From Actinomyces minihominis (lineage in GTDB: Bacteria > Actinomycetota > Actinomycetes > Actinomycetales > Actinomycetaceae): a stretch of DNA of 64,000 nt. The stretch spans positions 62,001 to 126,000 of the forward strand of contig NZ_FYEG01000005.1 of NCBI RefSeq assembly GCF_900187855.1, written 5' to 3'. Both the position numbers and the translations under genes were made by a program. Below are positions 8,931 through 17,913 of this stretch, piece after piece. Under the pieces are notes generated by a model, which made no database searches, was not told the DNA's origin, and saw only the letters and a list, made by a program, of their open reading frames with translations. How positions within the stretch are numbered: the stretch's first letter is position 1; each line of letters begins with the position of its first letter.

Positions 8931-9854
8931 ATGCATCCGGATGAAGCGCACCAGCCCTCAGATCCCCAAGGGGATGAACCCGAGGTGACTTCAGCGGCAT
9001 CCGCGGACATGCTTCCCCCCTCATTCGCGGTACCCGACAGCCGTGGGGGCCAGCCAACCGGACGTCCCACCTACCAGGGCGCGCAGAAGACGTCCCGGCC
9101 GCCAACTCGACGCTCTCCCCACCCGGCGCGGGCGTCGGAGAGGGCAGCGCGGTCAGAGGGGCGGAACCGCAGCCTGGGTTGGCGAGTCGGAAGAGTCGCA
9201 CTTGAGTTCTTAGCTGTGTTCGGCATTGCCGCCATCATCGCCCTGGGACTGCGTGCCTTCGTCGTCCAGGTCTACAAGATCCCCTCAGAGTCGATGTTGG
9301 ACACTCTTTCGGTGGGATCTCGCATCGCAGTCAATAACGTTCCCGGCCTCGGCAAAGACATCGAACGCGGTGACGTGGTGGTGTTCCGAGATAGCGAGGG
9401 GTGGTTGGAGCCCGTTGATGAAACTAACCAGAACTTCCTCAACACCGTAGCTGGCCTGTTCGGGTTTGCGCCGCAGGGGTCCCAGCAGATTGTCGTCAAG
9501 CGCGTCATTGGGGTCGGGGGTGACACGGTGACCTGCTGTGATGAGCAGGGTCGGATCTCAGTCAACGGCATTCCGATTGATGAAACCTACCTGGCAGCGG
9601 GGGCAGTCCCTTCCACGGCAGAGTTCAGCGTGCAGATCCCCGACGGAACCTACTGGGTGATGGGGGACAACCGCCAGGACTCGGCTGACTCGGCATACCA
9701 CTATGAAAATGGGGACTCGGCGTTCATCCCCGAGGCATCCGTGATTGGCCGTGCCCAGTGGGTAATTTGGCCGCTGTCCGATTGGTCCTACCTGGGAAAC
9801 CGTGATGTTTTCAGCCAGGTGTCAGCACCCTCGGATCAGACTGGCCAGTCGTGA
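8931..9854 (+). CDS. lepB: Type I signal peptidase
   Basis: A membrane-anchored S26 serine protease that removes signal peptides from secreted proteins. The first roughly 85 residues are a charged, proline-rich cytoplasmic extension common in actinobacteria. One membrane helix follows (about 91-112, FLAVFGIAAIIALGLRAFVV), then the catalytic IPSESM with Ser121, the general-base region VVKRVIGVGGD with Lys190, and the GDNRQDSADS box. The 307-residue length fits an actinobacterial LepB with one N-terminal anchor. The gene lies between rplS and rnhB, a conserved order, and its end overlaps the rnhB start by four bases. Confidence 0.96.
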   Translation: MHPDEAHQPSDPQGDEPEVTSAASADMLPPSFAVPDSRGGQPTGRPTYQGAQKTSRPPTRRSPHPARASERAARSEGRNRSLGWRVGRVALEFLAVFGIAAIIALGLRAFVVQVYKIPSESMLDTLSVGSRIAVNNVPGLGKDIERGDVVVFRDSEGWLEPVDETNQNFLNTVAGLFGFAPQGSQQIVVKRVIGVGGDTVTCCDEQGRISVNGIPIDETYLAAGAVPSTAEFSVQIPDGTYWVMGDNRQDSADSAYHYENGDSAFIPEASVIGRAQWVIWPLSDWSYLGNRDVFSQVSAPSDQTGQS

Positions 9855-10549
9855 TTTCCTTTCCGGACGGCTCAGTTGATCGCGCACTTCTTGACTCCTG
9901 GGGTTCGTTAGCCGGGGTTGACGAGGTCGGCCGGGGGGCTATCGCTGGACCCCTTGCGGTTGGTGTCGTCGTCGTTGATGCGGGCTGTGGAGATGCGCCC
10001 GGGGGTATTACAGACTCAAAAGCCCTGAGCGCTCTTACCCGGGAGGGACTGGTGCGTCCCATACAGCTCTGGGCCCGAGCCTCCGCGGTTGGATGGGCCA
10101 GCCCCACGGAGATATCTCGCCTGGGAGTGACAGCTGCGCTCAGGACCGCATCACTCAGGGCGTTCGCGCTCATCGAGGTTCAGCTCGCCCGCGGCGCTTT
10201 TCCACCCCTGGGTGCCGTGCTTCTCGATGGTAAGCATGACTATCTTTCCGCACCCGCCCCGGGTCTCTTTGATGAGGGTATTCCAGGGCTGCGTGATCCC
10301 TGGTCGCGAACCGGTGGTGGACCGGCCGTTGCGACCCTCGTTAAAGCTGATATGCACAGTCAGGTGGTGGCAGCCGCATCGATCATCGCGAAGGTGGCAA
10401 GGGATCGCTACATGGTAGAGATTCGCGACCCTGGATATGGCTGGGCCTCCAACAAGGGGTATGGCTCCAAGGTTCACCTGGAGGCTCTCAAGCGCCGGGG
10501 AGCTTCCTCAAGGCACCGGTTGGGTTGGAAGCTTCCGGGAGTGAACTAA
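9851..10549 (+). CDS. rnhB: Ribonuclease HII
   Basis: Cleaves the RNA strand of RNA-DNA hybrids and initiates removal of misincorporated ribonucleotides. The acidic active site is visible: GVDEVGRGAIAGPL near residue 22 supplies the Asp-Glu pair, LLDGKHDYL the second Asp and KADMHSQVVAAASIIAKVARD the C-terminal Asp with the usual helix. The 232-residue length is normal. The GTG start at 9851 overlaps the lepB stop (GTGA), indicating translational coupling. Confidence 0.96.
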   Translation: MISFPDGSVDRALLDSWGSLAGVDEVGRGAIAGPLAVGVVVVDAGCGDAPGGITDSKALSALTREGLVRPIQLWARASAVGWASPTEISRLGVTAALRTASLRAFALIEVQLARGAFPPLGAVLLDGKHDYLSAPAPGLFDEGIPGLRDPWSRTGGGPAVATLVKADMHSQVVAAASIIAKVARDRYMVEIRDPGYGWASNKGYGSKVHLEALKRRGASSRHRLGWKLPGVN

Positions 10550-10581
10550 CCTAGGGGTTCTGAAGGCGAGGAAGGGACACC

Positions 10582-10887
10582 ATGAACCGAGATGACATCG
10601 AGAGCTACGAGAATGCTTCGGAGCTGGGGTTGTTCAAGGAGTACCGGGACGTCGTAGCGCTGTTCAACTACGTGGTAGAGACGGATCGTCGCTTCTACCT
10701 CTGCAATGCGGTTGAGCTTCAGGCTCGCCCCGTCGGCAACGATATTTTCTTCGAGCTGACGCTCACCGACGCCTGGGTTTGGGATATCTATCGGCCGACC
10801 AGATTCGTGAAGTCGGTGCGGGTCGTGACATTCAAGGATGTCAACATAGAAGAGCTCACCAAGCCCGATATGGATATTCCTTCGTAG
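10582..10887 (+). CDS. DUF2469 family protein
   Basis: A 101-residue protein matching the actinobacteria-specific DUF2469 family, with the typical opening (DDIESYENASELGLFKEYRD) and the VETDRRFYLCN and DAWVWDIYRP segments. The function is unknown. In mycobacteria and streptomycetes it occupies the same position between rnhB and yraN, so its conservation points to a basic, still undefined role. It starts 32 bases after rnhB with GAGGAAGG upstream. No membrane segment or catalytic motif is seen. Confidence 0.93.
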   Translation: MNRDDIESYENASELGLFKEYRDVVALFNYVVETDRRFYLCNAVELQARPVGNDIFFELTLTDAWVWDIYRPTRFVKSVRVVTFKDVNIEELTKPDMDIPS

Positions 10888-10985
10888 CTCGAAACTGAGC
10901 TTCCACAGGGCTGCCCAGGCGGTTCAATCCACAGGTCTCCACGATCTCCGTAGAGCCGATTTGGTTCGAGACCGATGCTGAGACC

Positions 10986-11357
10986 GTGAACATAACAACG
11001 GATAGCCCCCGGAAGATCGGCAAGGTTGGCGAGGACGCTGCGGCGGACTTCCTCGAGAGTCAGGGCCACGTCATCTTGGCGCGGAACTGGCGCAGCGGGC
11101 GCAACGGCGAGTTGGACCTGGTAACCAAGGACGGTAACACCACCGTCTTTGTTGAAGTAAAAACAAGGCGCCGGGGAAGCCACTTCCTCCCGGTTGAAGC
11201 AGTCACCGAAGACAAGCTGGCCAAGATGCGTCGGGTCGGGTTGTCCTGGGCCTACCGCGAAGGGTGGCAGGGAGACTACCGCTTCGACATCATCGGCGTG
11301 CTGTTGGATCAGAGCAACACCCCCGCATTCGACTGGCTGAAAGATGTGGGTCAGTGA
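10986..11357 (+). CDS. yraN: YraN/UPF0102 family nuclease-like protein
   Basis: A 123-residue UPF0102 protein with a predicted endonuclease-like fold. The PD-(D/E)xK-type core is visible as RNGELDLVTKDGNTTVFVEVKTRRRG, with the E-x(n)-ExK arrangement. An upstream helix (GEDAAADFLESQGHVILARNWR) is characteristic. The cellular role is not settled; a link to recombination or DNA processing is suggested by its constant neighbours comM and dprA. GTG is the likely start. The stop overlaps the comM GTG by four bases. Confidence 0.92.
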   Translation: MNITTDSPRKIGKVGEDAAADFLESQGHVILARNWRSGRNGELDLVTKDGNTTVFVEVKTRRRGSHFLPVEAVTEDKLAKMRRVGLSWAYREGWQGDYRFDIIGVLLDQSNTPAFDWLKDVGQ

Positions 11358-12961
11358 CGTCCCTGGCCCGAACCTATACGGTTGCGCTTGCCGGACTGCT
11401 CGGCACCGTCGTCGAGGTGCAAACCCACATTGGTCCGGGCATCGTCGGGACGACTCTCGTCGGCCTGCCCGATGCCTCCCTCAGGGAAGCCAAAGAACGG
11501 GTGCGTGCAGCCCTCTTCTCCTGCGCTGTTCCGACGCTCAACAAGCGAGTCACCATCAACCTCTCGCCGGCTGATCTACCTAAAGCTGGCTCCGGGTTTG
11601 ATCTGGGTATCGCGATTTCCGTTCTGGTAGCCCGAGGTGAGCTGCCAAACTTGGCGGTAACCGAAACGGTTTTTGCCGCCGAGCTGGGCCTCGACGGCTC
11701 CTTGCAGCCGGTTCCCGGAGCCCTACCCATCGCGCTTGCGGCCCGCGAAGCCGGTTTCAGCCGCCTCGTAGTCTCTCCGGAAATGATGGGGGAGGCGCGG
11801 TTGGTTGAGGGGATAGAGGTGGTGGGCGGGGCTCATCTGGCCGATATTCTCACGGTCTTTCGTCAGCGGGGACACTCCCTGGTTGACTCCCTGGAGGGTT
11901 GGGAGATCGTTCAGGGCCTCACTGACCAGCGAATGCAGCTCGAAGCTGACACGCTCCCGCACCAGAGCCGGGGCGGAATGCTGATCCAGGGTGAGGTCCC
12001 CGAGATGGATGTTGCAGATGTTCGAGGTCAACCTGAAGCGGTTCAGGCTCTTGGGATCGCGGCAGCCGGAGGACACCACATGCTTATGCTCGGGCCACCG
12101 GGTGTTGGTAAGACAATGCTCGCTACCCGGCTTCAGGCTGTCCTCCCTGACCTGTCAAAGTTTGAGTCGGTCCAGGTCACGGCGCTTCGATCACTCGTGG
12201 GAGGAAGCGCTCCGGTCGATCATCTGGCTGTCCGACCTCCCCTTGAACAGCCCCATCACTCTGCTTCCCTCGTTTCTTTGATAGGCGGGGGTAGTCCGGT
12301 TCGGCCAGGCTCAGTCTCTCTGGCTCATGCCGGGGTACTCGTCCTCGACGAAGCGCCGGAGTTCCAGGTCCGCGTGCTTGATGCCCTGCGGCAGCCACTT
12401 GAGAGCGGAATGATCGCGGTCCACAGGGCTCAGCAGCGCGTTGAGTTCCCCGCTCGGTTCCAAATGGTGATGACTGCCAATCCCTGTCCCTGCGGAGGAG
12501 CAATACGAAGTGGGGACGAAAGGTGCCGCTGCAGTTACGCACAGAGAGATCGCTACTGGGCGCGCATCTCTGGACCGCTTCTGGATCGCCTGGATATCCG
12601 GTTGCATATTAGTCGCCCCCACCACAGTGCTCTCACCCGTGACCAGACTCCAACCAGCGCGGAGCTTCGCGAACGAACCACAGAAGCTCGAAGGCGAGCT
12701 GCGTTCCGATGGCGAAATGAGGCCTGGAGCGTCAACGCGGAGGTCCCGGGTCGGTTCCTTCGGGACCACACACAGTTGGCACCCGCAGATGCCAACGCGG
12801 TGCAAAAGGCGATCGAGTCCGGCCAGATCTCCCTTCGGGGCGCGGACCGCATTCTGCGTCTGGCCTGGTCTGTTGCCGACTGGGAGGGACATGAGACCCC
12901 AAGTACAGAGGACATGGCACGTGCCATTGAGCTGAGAGGCCAAGAGGAGAGAATCAGATGA
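11354..12961 (+). CDS. comM: ComM/YifB AAA+ Mg-chelatase-like helicase
   Basis: Members of this family act as hexameric branch-migration helicases that extend heteroduplex joints during natural transformation. The N-terminal Lon-protease-like domain begins ARTYTVALAGLLG and contains VGLPDASLREAKERVRAAL. The central AAA+ core carries Walker A GPPGVGKTMLATRL, Walker B VLVLDEAPEF and the MTANPCPCG cysteine segment, followed by the Mg_chelatase_C domain. The GTG at 11354, overlapping the yraN stop, is chosen; the open frame reaches back to 11264 but overlaps yraN. The product has 535 residues. The neighbouring dprA overlaps by four bases, so this is a coupled DNA-uptake-processing pair. Confidence 0.95.
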   Translation: MTSLARTYTVALAGLLGTVVEVQTHIGPGIVGTTLVGLPDASLREAKERVRAALFSCAVPTLNKRVTINLSPADLPKAGSGFDLGIAISVLVARGELPNLAVTETVFAAELGLDGSLQPVPGALPIALAAREAGFSRLVVSPEMMGEARLVEGIEVVGGAHLADILTVFRQRGHSLVDSLEGWEIVQGLTDQRMQLEADTLPHQSRGGMLIQGEVPEMDVADVRGQPEAVQALGIAAAGGHHMLMLGPPGVGKTMLATRLQAVLPDLSKFESVQVTALRSLVGGSAPVDHLAVRPPLEQPHHSASLVSLIGGGSPVRPGSVSLAHAGVLVLDEAPEFQVRVLDALRQPLESGMIAVHRAQQRVEFPARFQMVMTANPCPCGGAIRSGDERCRCSYAQRDRYWARISGPLLDRLDIRLHISRPHHSALTRDQTPTSAELRERTTEARRRAAFRWRNEAWSVNAEVPGRFLRDHTQLAPADANAVQKAIESGQISLRGADRILRLAWSVADWEGHETPSTEDMARAIELRGQEERIR

Positions 12962-14214
12962 AATATGACGATGCAAACTGGGTGGCGGCAGCGTGGTCGA
13001 ACCTCGCTGAACCAGGGGACATCTGGGCCGGAACCCTGAGGCGAAACCTCGGTGATGCCGGAGCTCTTCACTGGGCTGCCGAACCCTACGGTAGCCCTCC
13101 GGAAGGGGTCCCCGGGCCCGCGGGACAAACGGGGGCGGGGGCCGCTGCGGGATGGCGGGCAGCTCACCGTCGTTGGCAACCACGTTTTGAGGACCTCAAT
13201 GTCGAACGTGATCTGGCTCAGCTAGAGAAAATGGGGGGACGCCTCGTCACCCCCGGGGATACCGAATGGCCCACCCCTCTCAATGACCTCGAGGATCGCG
13301 CACCGGCAGCTCTTTGGGTCAGGGGTGGGAAGCTGGTGAGCTCAACGGAGGAACCGGCGGTCTCCATAGTTGGCGCGAGGGCCGCATCCGCATACGGAAT
13401 GCGCGTGGCCTCTGAAATGGCGTTCGATCTGGCTGAGGCCGGGTTGACGGTCGTCTCCGGAGGAGCCTACGGGATCGACGCTGCGGCCCACCGAGGGGCC
13501 CTCGATGCGGCGGTTGATCGCCGTGCCCGCTCCGTTGAGAACGGCCTGTCCTCCGGCGGTGGACCACCGACTGTAGCGGTGATTTGCGGGGGACTCGGAA
13601 GCCTCTATCCCCCTGGAAATGAGAGCCTTTTCGAACGAGTTCTTGCCGAAGGTGGGGCCATTGTTGCGGAAGTACCACCACGATTCCGTCCTGCTCGCTG
13701 GCGTTTTCTCGAGCGCAACCGCCTGATAGCCGCATGGGGTGACATCACCGTGGTTCCCGAGGCCGGTCTGCGGTCCGGGGCCCTTGCTACAGCTAATCGC
13801 GCCGTTGAACTTGGCCGAGATGTAGCCGCCATCCCCGGCCCGGTAACCTCCTCTGCCTCCACCGGCCCACACTCCCTGATTAAAGAGGGGGCCGCCCTGG
13901 TCGAGTCAGCTCGAGATGTCATTGAGATCATGGTGGGGGTTGGGGCGGCAGGGCATTTGGACGAGGGGGAGCGAAAGCCGCTGGTTTCACGAAACCCCTA
14001 TGCCCCCACCAGCCAGATCGATGGCAAACTGGCGACTCTTGACCCGGTGGCTCGCAGAGTTTACGAAGCCCTTCCGGCAGTCAGTGCCACTTCGGTGGCC
14101 CGGGTCGTGAGGGCGGCTGGACTCTCCGCCGAGGAGGTCGGAGGTGCGCTCCTCTCCCTCAACCTTGCGAACCTGGCGCATCGTGAGGGGGAAAAGTGGG
14201 CACGGGCGTCATAA
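12958..14214 (+). CDS. dprA: DNA-processing protein DprA
   Basis: Loads RecA on incoming single-stranded DNA during transformation. The Rossmann-like DprA core is visible: VSIVGARAASAYG, VVSGGAYGIDAAAHRGAL, GGLGSLYPPGN, RNRLIAAWGDITVVPEAG and SGALATANRAVELGRDVAAIPG. A C-terminal winged-helix (DprA_WH-like; DPVARRVYEALP onward) completes the 418 residues. The gene has ATG overlapping the comM stop. Competence is not implied, since many non-competent actinobacteria carry comM-dprA. Confidence 0.95.
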   Translation: MKYDDANWVAAAWSNLAEPGDIWAGTLRRNLGDAGALHWAAEPYGSPPEGVPGPAGQTGAGAAAGWRAAHRRWQPRFEDLNVERDLAQLEKMGGRLVTPGDTEWPTPLNDLEDRAPAALWVRGGKLVSSTEEPAVSIVGARAASAYGMRVASEMAFDLAEAGLTVVSGGAYGIDAAAHRGALDAAVDRRARSVENGLSSGGGPPTVAVICGGLGSLYPPGNESLFERVLAEGGAIVAEVPPRFRPARWRFLERNRLIAAWGDITVVPEAGLRSGALATANRAVELGRDVAAIPGPVTSSASTGPHSLIKEGAALVESARDVIEIMVGVGAAGHLDEGERKPLVSRNPYAPTSQIDGKLATLDPVARRVYEALPAVSATSVARVVRAAGLSAEEVGGALLSLNLANLAHREGEKWARAS

Positions 14215-14259
14215 CCGGGAAGCTCGGCTGCCCAGGTTGGAGGTGAGTAACATCGGAGA

Positions 14260-15189
14260 ATGACTCAACAAACCGTTGGTGAAGTGGTGGAGCAGTGGGA
14301 GCGACTCCTGAGAATGCGACTGGGACGCAGTGACAACACGGTGCGCGCCTATCGCGCAGACATTCGCCAGCTGCTTGAGTTCTGCTCAGTGCCCCTCGAT
14401 GCGCCAGCCGTGGAACTGGCAGGGGGCCTCACCACCCGGAATCTTCGTGCCTGGCTGGCCGGGCGAACCATCACCAACCACGCTCGTTCGACGGTGGCAC
14501 GCAATGCAGCTGCGGTGCGAGCCTTCACCGGGTACCTACTCGCCGAGGGAGTGCTTCCCACCGACCCGGCATCTGTGCTTGAGGTCGCCAAACCCGATTC
14601 CAGGCTTCCCACGGTCCTGACTCAACACGAAGTTGAAGAGTTACTCGAGAGGGCTCGCCAAGGAGCGGAGGAGGGGGACGGTGGTGCCGAAGCCATCCGA
14701 GACTGGGCTGCCGTGGAGTTGCTCTACTCCGCAGCTCTGCGTGTCGCAGAGCTGGTGGGCCTCAATCTTGACGATATTGATTTCGCAGCCCACACCGTCC
14801 GTGTCCATGGGAAAGGAAACAGGCAGCGCGTAGCCCCGTTCGGAGTGCCGGCGTCCCGGGCACTCAAAGCATGGGTTGCGGTGCGCCAGGAACTGGTGGG
14901 TCCCAACTCTCCTGCCGACGCGCTGTTCCTTGGTAAGCGGGGAGGGCGCCTCGACGTAAGAATCGTTCGAGGAAGCCTCCATAAACTGTCGGCGCGGGCA
15001 CAGGTTCGTGATGTTGCCCCGCACGACCTACGGCATTCCTCTGCCACCCACCTTCTTGAAGAGGGGGCTGACCTGCGGTTTGTCCAGGACTATCTGGGAC
15101 ACTCTTCACTTCAGACCACACAGCGCTACACCCACGTAGACTCTCGACGTTTGCGTGAGGTCTTCCTGCGCAGCCATCCTCGTGCCTAA
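14260..15189 (+). CDS. xerC: Tyrosine recombinase XerC-type
   Basis: A 309-residue site-specific tyrosine recombinase. The N-terminal SAM-like core-binding domain includes DNTVRAYRADIRQL. The catalytic domain shows Arg161 (ALRVAEL), Lys185 (HGKGNR), His255 and Arg258 (HDLRHSSATHL), His281 (LGHSSL) and nucleophile Tyr290 (QRYTHV). Its place after dprA and before the M23 peptidase and rpsB is the chromosomal XerC position in actinobacteria, so it most likely resolves chromosome dimers at dif and is not the integrase of the mobile element at the other end of the window. Confidence 0.93.
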   Translation: MTQQTVGEVVEQWERLLRMRLGRSDNTVRAYRADIRQLLEFCSVPLDAPAVELAGGLTTRNLRAWLAGRTITNHARSTVARNAAAVRAFTGYLLAEGVLPTDPASVLEVAKPDSRLPTVLTQHEVEELLERARQGAEEGDGGAEAIRDWAAVELLYSAALRVAELVGLNLDDIDFAAHTVRVHGKGNRQRVAPFGVPASRALKAWVAVRQELVGPNSPADALFLGKRGGRLDVRIVRGSLHKLSARAQVRDVAPHDLRHSSATHLLEEGADLRFVQDYLGHSSLQTTQRYTHVDSRRLREVFLRSHPRA

Positions 15190-15201
15190 AAGACTGACTG
15201 G

Positions 15202-15777
15202 TCAGTCCACCGGCTTCAAGACAGAAGGGCCGAACAGAAGTCGAGTGGGGTCGACATACTCATTCTTTCCAAAGCGGGCTCCCCAGTGCAGAGTCCCGGG
15301 GGAATGCCCATCCTCGACGGTCGCAATCGGGTCCCCGCGCCGAACGGACTGGCCGGTTTGGACCAGGGGAACAACGGGCTCATAGGTAGAGCGCAAACCA
15401 TCATCATGGAGAATAGAAACAGACTGACGATCAAAGACAAGGCCCGCATGTACGACCGTGCCGCTTGCGGGAGCCGCCACAACCGAACCAACAGGTGCGG
15501 CAATATCAACGCCCCGGTGGCCCCGCAGCCAGGGCAGCTCGGGTGGGTCAAAGGCGCGGTTGACGGGAACGGCATTACCTGTAGGCCAGGACCAAGCCGA
15601 AGCTGACCCCTCGAGATCCAACCGGTCGACTCCCGGGAGGAGCAGCGCGGAGAGGGCTACCAGACTTGCAAGGGGAATCAAGCTTCCGGTTGCTGCGTGC
15701 AAACTGACCGCCTCCAATCTTCTAGTCCATCCCATCTTCTTGGACTGGGAGTCCCACCGGTGGGGCGGCCCTGCCAC
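15202..15777 (-). CDS. M23-family metallopeptidase (peptidoglycan endopeptidase-like)
   Basis: A 191-residue secreted or membrane-anchored protein with a LytM/M23 domain. One hydrophobic segment (about residues 31-50, GSLIPLASLVALSALLL) follows a basic N-terminus. The domain contains HRGVDIAAPVGSVVAAPASG (HxxxD zinc motif) and GTLHWGAR, where the usual HxH is LHWG, so one ligand may be missing or non-canonical. An ATG 42 bases inside (15735) is an alternative start. The gene is divergent from rpsB, the same arrangement as in mycobacteria. Confidence 0.85.
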   Translation of the reverse strand: MAGPPHRWDSQSKKMGWTRRLEAVSLHAATGSLIPLASLVALSALLLPGVDRLDLEGSASAWSWPTGNAVPVNRAFDPPELPWLRGHRGVDIAAPVGSVVAAPASGTVVHAGLVFDRQSVSILHDDGLRSTYEPVVPLVQTGQSVRRGDPIATVEDGHSPGTLHWGARFGKNEYVDPTRLLFGPSVLKPVD

Positions 15778-15869
15778 CCGGGGGATTGCGCCGTAGAAAC
15801 GGCCCTGTGGGTCACTTTTATGGGTCGGGACTCACACGGTGGGGGTGATGCCCAAGCGTCTTCTTGCCC

Positions 15870-16080
15870 TAGACTTGTCGAGCACCTGTTCGCAGGTGAC
15901 TTCGCGTGTCATTTTCCGTCTGTGCAGGTGGTCCAAACCTGTGGCAACGGGACGCGGGGGCGATGGTCCTAAGGCGCTCTCGGTCATGGCACCAGGCTTT
16001 GCATCATGACTTACCAGTCATGACTGCAGACATAACCAAAACCAGGGCCTCCGGGCCCGCAAGATGTTGCTTCGGCAACG
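15870..16080 (+). promoter_or_regulatory. rpsB promoter/leader region with UUCG hairpins
   Basis: The 314-base gap before rpsB contains no gene. A -10-like TAGACT is at 15870-15875. Downstream are CACCTG-TTCG-CAGGTG (15883-15898), GGGCC/GGCCC (16045-16058) and GTTGC-TTCG-GCAAC (16066-16079), the last just before the rpsB ribosome-binding site. UUCG tetraloops are very stable, so this is probably a structured 5' leader, perhaps for ribosomal protein S2 autoregulation. Confidence 0.45.
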
Positions 16081-16091
16081 AAAGGACGAAC

Positions 16092-16937
16092 ATGGCTGTT
16101 GTAACCATGCGTCAACTGCTCGAGAGTGGTGTGCACTTCGGTCACCAGACCCGTCGCTGGAACCCCAAGATGGAGCCCTACATCCTCACGGAGCGTAACG
16201 GTATCTACATCATCGACCTCCAGCAGACCCTCAAGGCAATCGACTCGGCTTACGAATTTGTCAAGGAGACCGTCACCCGCGGTGGCACAATCCTCTTTGT
16301 TGGCACCAAGAAGCAGGCCCAGGAAGCAGTTGCAGAGCAGGCTTCGCGCGTTGGTATGCCCTACGTTAACCACCGTTGGCTCGGCGGCATGCTCACCAAC
16401 TTCCAGACTGTTTCCAAGCGTCTCGCACGTTTGAAGGAACTCGAGCAGGTCGACTTCGATGACGTCGCTTCCTCGGGCTTCACCAAGAAGGAACTTCTGA
16501 TGAAGCGCCGCGAGCGTGACAAGCTCTCCCGAACCCTGGGCGGCATCCGTGACATGGGCAAGGTTCCCTCGGCTATCTGGGTCGTTGACACCCCCAAGGA
16601 TCACCTTGCAGTTGCTGAGGCAGCCAAGCTGAACATCCCCGTCATCGCCATCCTTGACACGAACTCTGACCCGGATGAGGTCGAGTACGGGATCCCGGGT
16701 AATGACGATGCCATTCGCTCCGTCTCCATCCTGACCCGCGTCATCGCTGACGGCGTTGCAGAGGGTCTGCTGGCTCGCTCGGCCCCCAAGAAGGATGACT
16801 CGGCAGCAGCGGACGCAGCTGAGCCTCTGGCTGAGTGGGAGCGCGAGCTCCTCGAGAAGTCGGCAACCGAGGAGGCTGCGGTCGCAGTTGAAGCCGAGGT
16901 TGCTGAGGTCGCAGCTGACGCTGCCGACCAGGCCTGA
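16092..16937 (+). CDS. rpsB: 30S ribosomal protein S2
   Basis: S2 binds the back of the 30S head-body junction. The start at 16092 gives [20 protein letters not shown], the conserved N-terminus, and has AAAGGA upstream; an open frame reaching back to 15906 is rejected. Family motifs include [31 protein letters not shown] and [22 protein letters not shown]. The product is 281 residues with an alanine/glutamate-rich acidic tail. It is followed by tsf after 30 bases, the universal pairing. Confidence 0.98.
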   Translation: MAVVTMRQLLESGVHFGHQTRRWNPKMEPYILTERNGIYIIDLQQTLKAIDSAYEFVKETVTRGGTILFVGTKKQAQEAVAEQASRVGMPYVNHRWLGGMLTNFQTVSKRLARLKELEQVDFDDVASSGFTKKELLMKRRERDKLSRTLGGIRDMGKVPSAIWVVDTPKDHLAVAEAAKLNIPVIAILDTNSDPDEVEYGIPGNDDAIRSVSILTRVIADGVAEGLLARSAPKKDDSAAADAAEPLAEWERELLEKSATEEAAVAVEAEVAEVAADAADQA

Positions 16938-16967
16938 GCAGAATCTACCGACAGGAGAAACCTAGGA

Positions 16968-17801
16968 ATGGCAAAGTACACACTTGCTGACGTGAAGGCT
17001 CTGCGCGAGGCAACTGGCGCCGGCATGATGGACGTCAAGAACGCCCTCGTCGAAGCCGAAGGTAACTTCGATGAGGCAATGAAGATTATCCGCATGAAGG
17101 GCCTCAAGTCCCTTTCAAAGCGTGAGGGTCGTGAAGCCTCCGCTGGCCTTATCGTCGCATCTGTCTCGGACGACAACAGGGTCGGCATCATGGTTGAGGT
17201 CAACTCTGAGACCGACTTCGTTGCCAAGAACGACAAGTTCATTGGCTTTGCAAACGAGGTCCTGGCAGCTGCAGTAGCATCGAAGGCCGCTGACCTCGAG
17301 GCGCTGATGGCAGCACCTTCGGGTGAAGAGACCGTCCAGGACCTGGTTGACGCCATGGGTGCGCAGATCGGTGAGAAGGTTGTTGTGAGCCGTGTGGCTC
17401 GAGTTGAGGGCGACTACGTCGGCCTTTACCTGCACCAGACCAGCGCTGACCTCCCGGCCCAGATCGGTGTCCTCGTGGCCACGGATGAGAAGGGTGAGAA
17501 GGTTGCGCGCGACATTGCGATGCACATCGCCGTGTTCAAGCCCCGCTGGCTCCACAAGGACGTCATCCCCTCGGAGGTCATTGACACCGAGCGTGAAACC
17601 CTGACGGCAATTACCCTCAACGAGGGCAAGCCGGAGCACATCGTTCCGAAGATCGTTGAGGGTCGCCTCTCAGCGTTCTACAAGGAGAACACGCTCCTCG
17701 AGCAGGACTACGCCAAGGATCCTTCTGTTTCCGTTGGAAAGGTACTGGACAGTGAGGGCTCGACAGTTTCCGAGTTCGTTCGCTTCCAGGTTGGCGCCTA
17801 G
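16968..17801 (+). CDS. tsf: Elongation factor Ts
   Basis: The guanine nucleotide exchange factor for EF-Tu. The N-terminal UBA-like domain shows KALREATGAGMMDVKNAL and the core contains TDFVAKNDKF, the EF-Tu contact motif (TDFV). The product has 277 residues, typical for actinobacteria. ATG with an AGGAG-type site (GACAGGAG) upstream. A hairpin terminator follows, separating rpsB-tsf from pyrH-frr. Confidence 0.98.
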   Translation: MAKYTLADVKALREATGAGMMDVKNALVEAEGNFDEAMKIIRMKGLKSLSKREGREASAGLIVASVSDDNRVGIMVEVNSETDFVAKNDKFIGFANEVLAAAVASKAADLEALMAAPSGEETVQDLVDAMGAQIGEKVVVSRVARVEGDYVGLYLHQTSADLPAQIGVLVATDEKGEKVARDIAMHIAVFKPRWLHKDVIPSEVIDTERETLTAITLNEGKPEHIVPKIVEGRLSAFYKENTLLEQDYAKDPSVSVGKVLDSEGSTVSEFVRFQVGA

Positions 17802-17817
17802 TAGGAACTAGTGGTTT

Positions 17818-17849
17818 GGGCTCCCGTCCTCGTCAGAGGGTGGGAGCCC
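17818..17849 (+). terminator. Probable terminator after tsf
   Basis: GGGCTCCC (17818-17825) pairs with GGGAGCCC (17842-17849), followed by a modest pyrimidine tract TCCCTT. It lies 17 bases after the tsf stop. Confidence 0.6.
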
Positions 17850-17913
17850 TCCCTTAACCGGAACTTTGTAAAGCCCGGTTCACATAGTGACGGGGTTCGC
17901 ATCGCGTCGGTAT

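Noticed and set aside
12311-13183. 290-codon minus-strand open frame
   Set aside because: Antisense to comM and dprA, with no ribosome-binding site or recognisable domain.
14260-15189. XerC-like recombinase as integrase of the mobile element
   Set aside because: It is in the conserved chromosomal xerC position between dprA and rpsB, more than 30 kb from the element.
15906-16091. 62-codon upstream extension of rpsB
   Set aside because: It is non-conserved, runs through leader hairpins, and the true start at 16092 has AAAGGA.
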